A stretch of DNA of 6,467 nucleotides. It comes from an uncultured Bordetella sp. (GTDB lineage Bacteria > Pseudomonadota > Gammaproteobacteria > Burkholderiales > Burkholderiaceae_B). Of this stretch, positions 5,355 to 6,467 are shown in pieces (the stretch's first letter is position 1; each line of letters begins with the position of its first letter). The stretch is from positions 1 to 6,467 of the forward strand of contig CALGFL010000375.1 of assembly GCA_937881145.1 (NCBI GenBank), in the 5' to 3' direction. A program made the translations under genes and the position numbers. The notes under the pieces are model-generated. The model was not told where the DNA came from, searched no databases, and saw nothing but the letters and a program-made list of their open reading frames with translations.

Positions 5355-6467
5355 TTAAGCGAATTCGCGCGGTTCGCCCGCGCCGAACAGATTGGCCACG
5401 CAGCGGCCGCACAGCTCGGGGTGGGCGGCGTCCGAACCCACGTCGGCGCGCCAGTGCCAGCAGCGCTCGCACTTCTTGTGCGCGGTGGGCGTGATGGTGA
5501 CTTCGAGCTCGCCCGCGCTTTCGTGCACGGCGGCGCGCGAGGTGATGAGCACGAAGCGCAGGTCGCCCGCCAGGCTGGCGAGCCAGGCGCGGTCTTGCGC
5601 GCTGGCCTTGATGTCGACTTCGGCCTGAAGGGACGAGCCGATGTTGCCGGCCGTGCGCACCTCTTCGAGCTTGCGCAGCACTTCGCCGCGGATGGCGCGC
5701 AGGCGCGACCATTTGGTCGACAGCGCATCCGCGTCGTCGTAGGCGGGCAGGGTGTGATAGACCTGCGTGAAGATGGTGGCGCGCGCCGCGTCGTCGGCTT
5801 GGCTCTTGAGCGCCGAATCCTGCAGCACCTTCCAGGCTTCTTCGGCCGTGAACGACAGGACGGGCGCCATCAGCTTGAGCAGGGCCTGGGTGATGGCCAG
5901 CAGCGCGGTCTGTGCCGAGCGGCGCGCGCGGCTGTCCGCCGCGGTGGTGTAGAGGCGGTCCTTGAGGATGTCGAGGTAGAAGGCGCCCAGGTCTTCCGAG
6001 CAGAATGTCTGCAGGCGCGAGACGGCCGGGTGGAAGTCGTAGGTCTTGTAGTGCGCGGTGACATCGGCCTGCATCTGCGCAGTCATGCACAGGGCATAGC
6101 GGTCGATCTCGAACAGCTCGGCATAGGGCAGGCCTTGCGCGGCGTCGAAGTCGGCCAGGTTGGCCAGGAGAAATCGCAGCGTGTTGCGGATGCGGCGATA
6201 GGCTTCGACCACGCGCTTGAGGATCTCGTCGGAGATGGCCAGTTCGCCCGAATAGTCGGTGGATGCCACCCACAGTCGCAGGATTTCGGCACCCAGCGTG
6301 TCGGAGATTTTTTGCGGAGCGACCGTGTTGCCGACCGACTTGCTCATCTTGCGGCCTTGGCCGTCGACGGTGAAGCCGTGGGTCAGCAGCGCCTTGTAGG
6401 GCGCGCGGCCGTACAGCATGCAGCCGGTGAGGAGCGACGAATGAAACCAGCCGCGGTGCTGGTCCGA
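5355..6467 (-). CDS. ileS: Isoleucyl-tRNA synthetase, C-terminal part (runs off the right edge)
   Basis: It charges tRNA-Ile with isoleucine in the cytoplasm. The frame is open to the window edge, giving 370 residues of a protein that is about 940 long in the family; the HIGH motif, most of the catalytic core and the editing domain lie outside. The window begins at [12 protein letters not shown] of the class I core, followed by [20 protein letters not shown] with the ATP-binding KMSKS loop at 6336-6350. Next come the helical anticodon-binding domain ([28 protein letters not shown]) and a C-terminal zinc knuckle (CERCWHW, then CGRC, four Cys within 5400-5471). The ending GEPREFA is typical of the bacterial enzyme. 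There are no breaks in this portion. It is the first gene seen in the unit that continues with lspA and coaBC. Confidence 0.97.
   Translation of the reverse strand, partial: SDQHRGWFHSSLLTGCMLYGRAPYKALLTHGFTVDGQGRKMSKSVGNTVAPQKISDTLGAEILRLWVASTDYSGELAISDEILKRVVEAYRRIRNTLRFLLANLADFDAAQGLPYAELFEIDRYALCMTAQMQADVTAHYKTYDFHPAVSRLQTFCSEDLGAFYLDILKDRLYTTAADSRARRSAQTALLAITQALLKLMAPVLSFTAEEAWKVLQDSALKSQADDAARATIFTQVYHTLPAYDDADALSTKWSRLRAIRGEVLRKLEEVRTAGNIGSSLQAEVDIKASAQDRAWLASLAGDLRFVLITSRAAVHESAGELEVTITPTAHKKCERCWHWRADVGSDAAHPELCGRCVANLFGAGEPREFA

Noticed and set aside
5338..6273. Upstream extension of the lspA frame, making a 481-aa protein
   Set aside because: The extra 312 codons are Arg/Ala/Pro-rich and overlap ileS out of frame. 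LspA-like sequence starts at GTG 5335-5337, which gives the usual family length.

Overview
The window looks like chromosomal DNA of a high-GC betaproteobacterium, probably of the Bordetella/Achromobacter (Alcaligenaceae) type. This is judged from protein style, codon use and gene neighbourhood (an EIIA(Man)-type remnant followed by ptsH-ptsI, and ileS-lspA-coaBC-dut); no database search was possible. There is no sign of phage, insertion sequence, CRISPR array, tRNA or rRNA.

Left half, + strand: the last 28 codons of an upstream gene (probably a sensor histidine kinase), a possible promoter, then a 112-aa ORF whose first half reads as SlyX and whose second half reads as the C-terminal half of a mannose-family PTS EIIA protein. 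It is followed by intact ptsH (HPr) and ptsI (Enzyme I), which overlap, and then by a small unrecognised 64-aa ORF with a strong ribosome binding site and a plausible promoter of its own. A perfect 13-bp hairpin with T-tracts on both sides closes this block and also faces the oppositely directed genes.

Right half, - strand, read from the right edge: ileS (C-terminal 370 residues, running off the window), lspA, coaBC, a two-helix membrane protein of unknown function, and dut. Spacing is tight (3 to 27 nt), as in an operon. They serve isoleucyl-tRNA charging, lipoprotein signal-peptide cleavage, coenzyme A synthesis and dUTP removal.

Two lesions stand out. (1) The slyX-EIIA chimera: an in-frame fusion has removed the EIIA active-site half, leaving HPr and EI without the partner normally encoded next to them. 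(2) coaBC, normally an essential bifunctional gene, has an in-frame amber stop exactly at the CoaC/CoaB boundary, followed within 15 codons by further unusual residues in conserved CoaB motifs. Together they suggest gene decay in this lineage (or sequence error, which must be excluded). No wholly new system is evident; these two lesions and the small ORF are the points that deserve attention.
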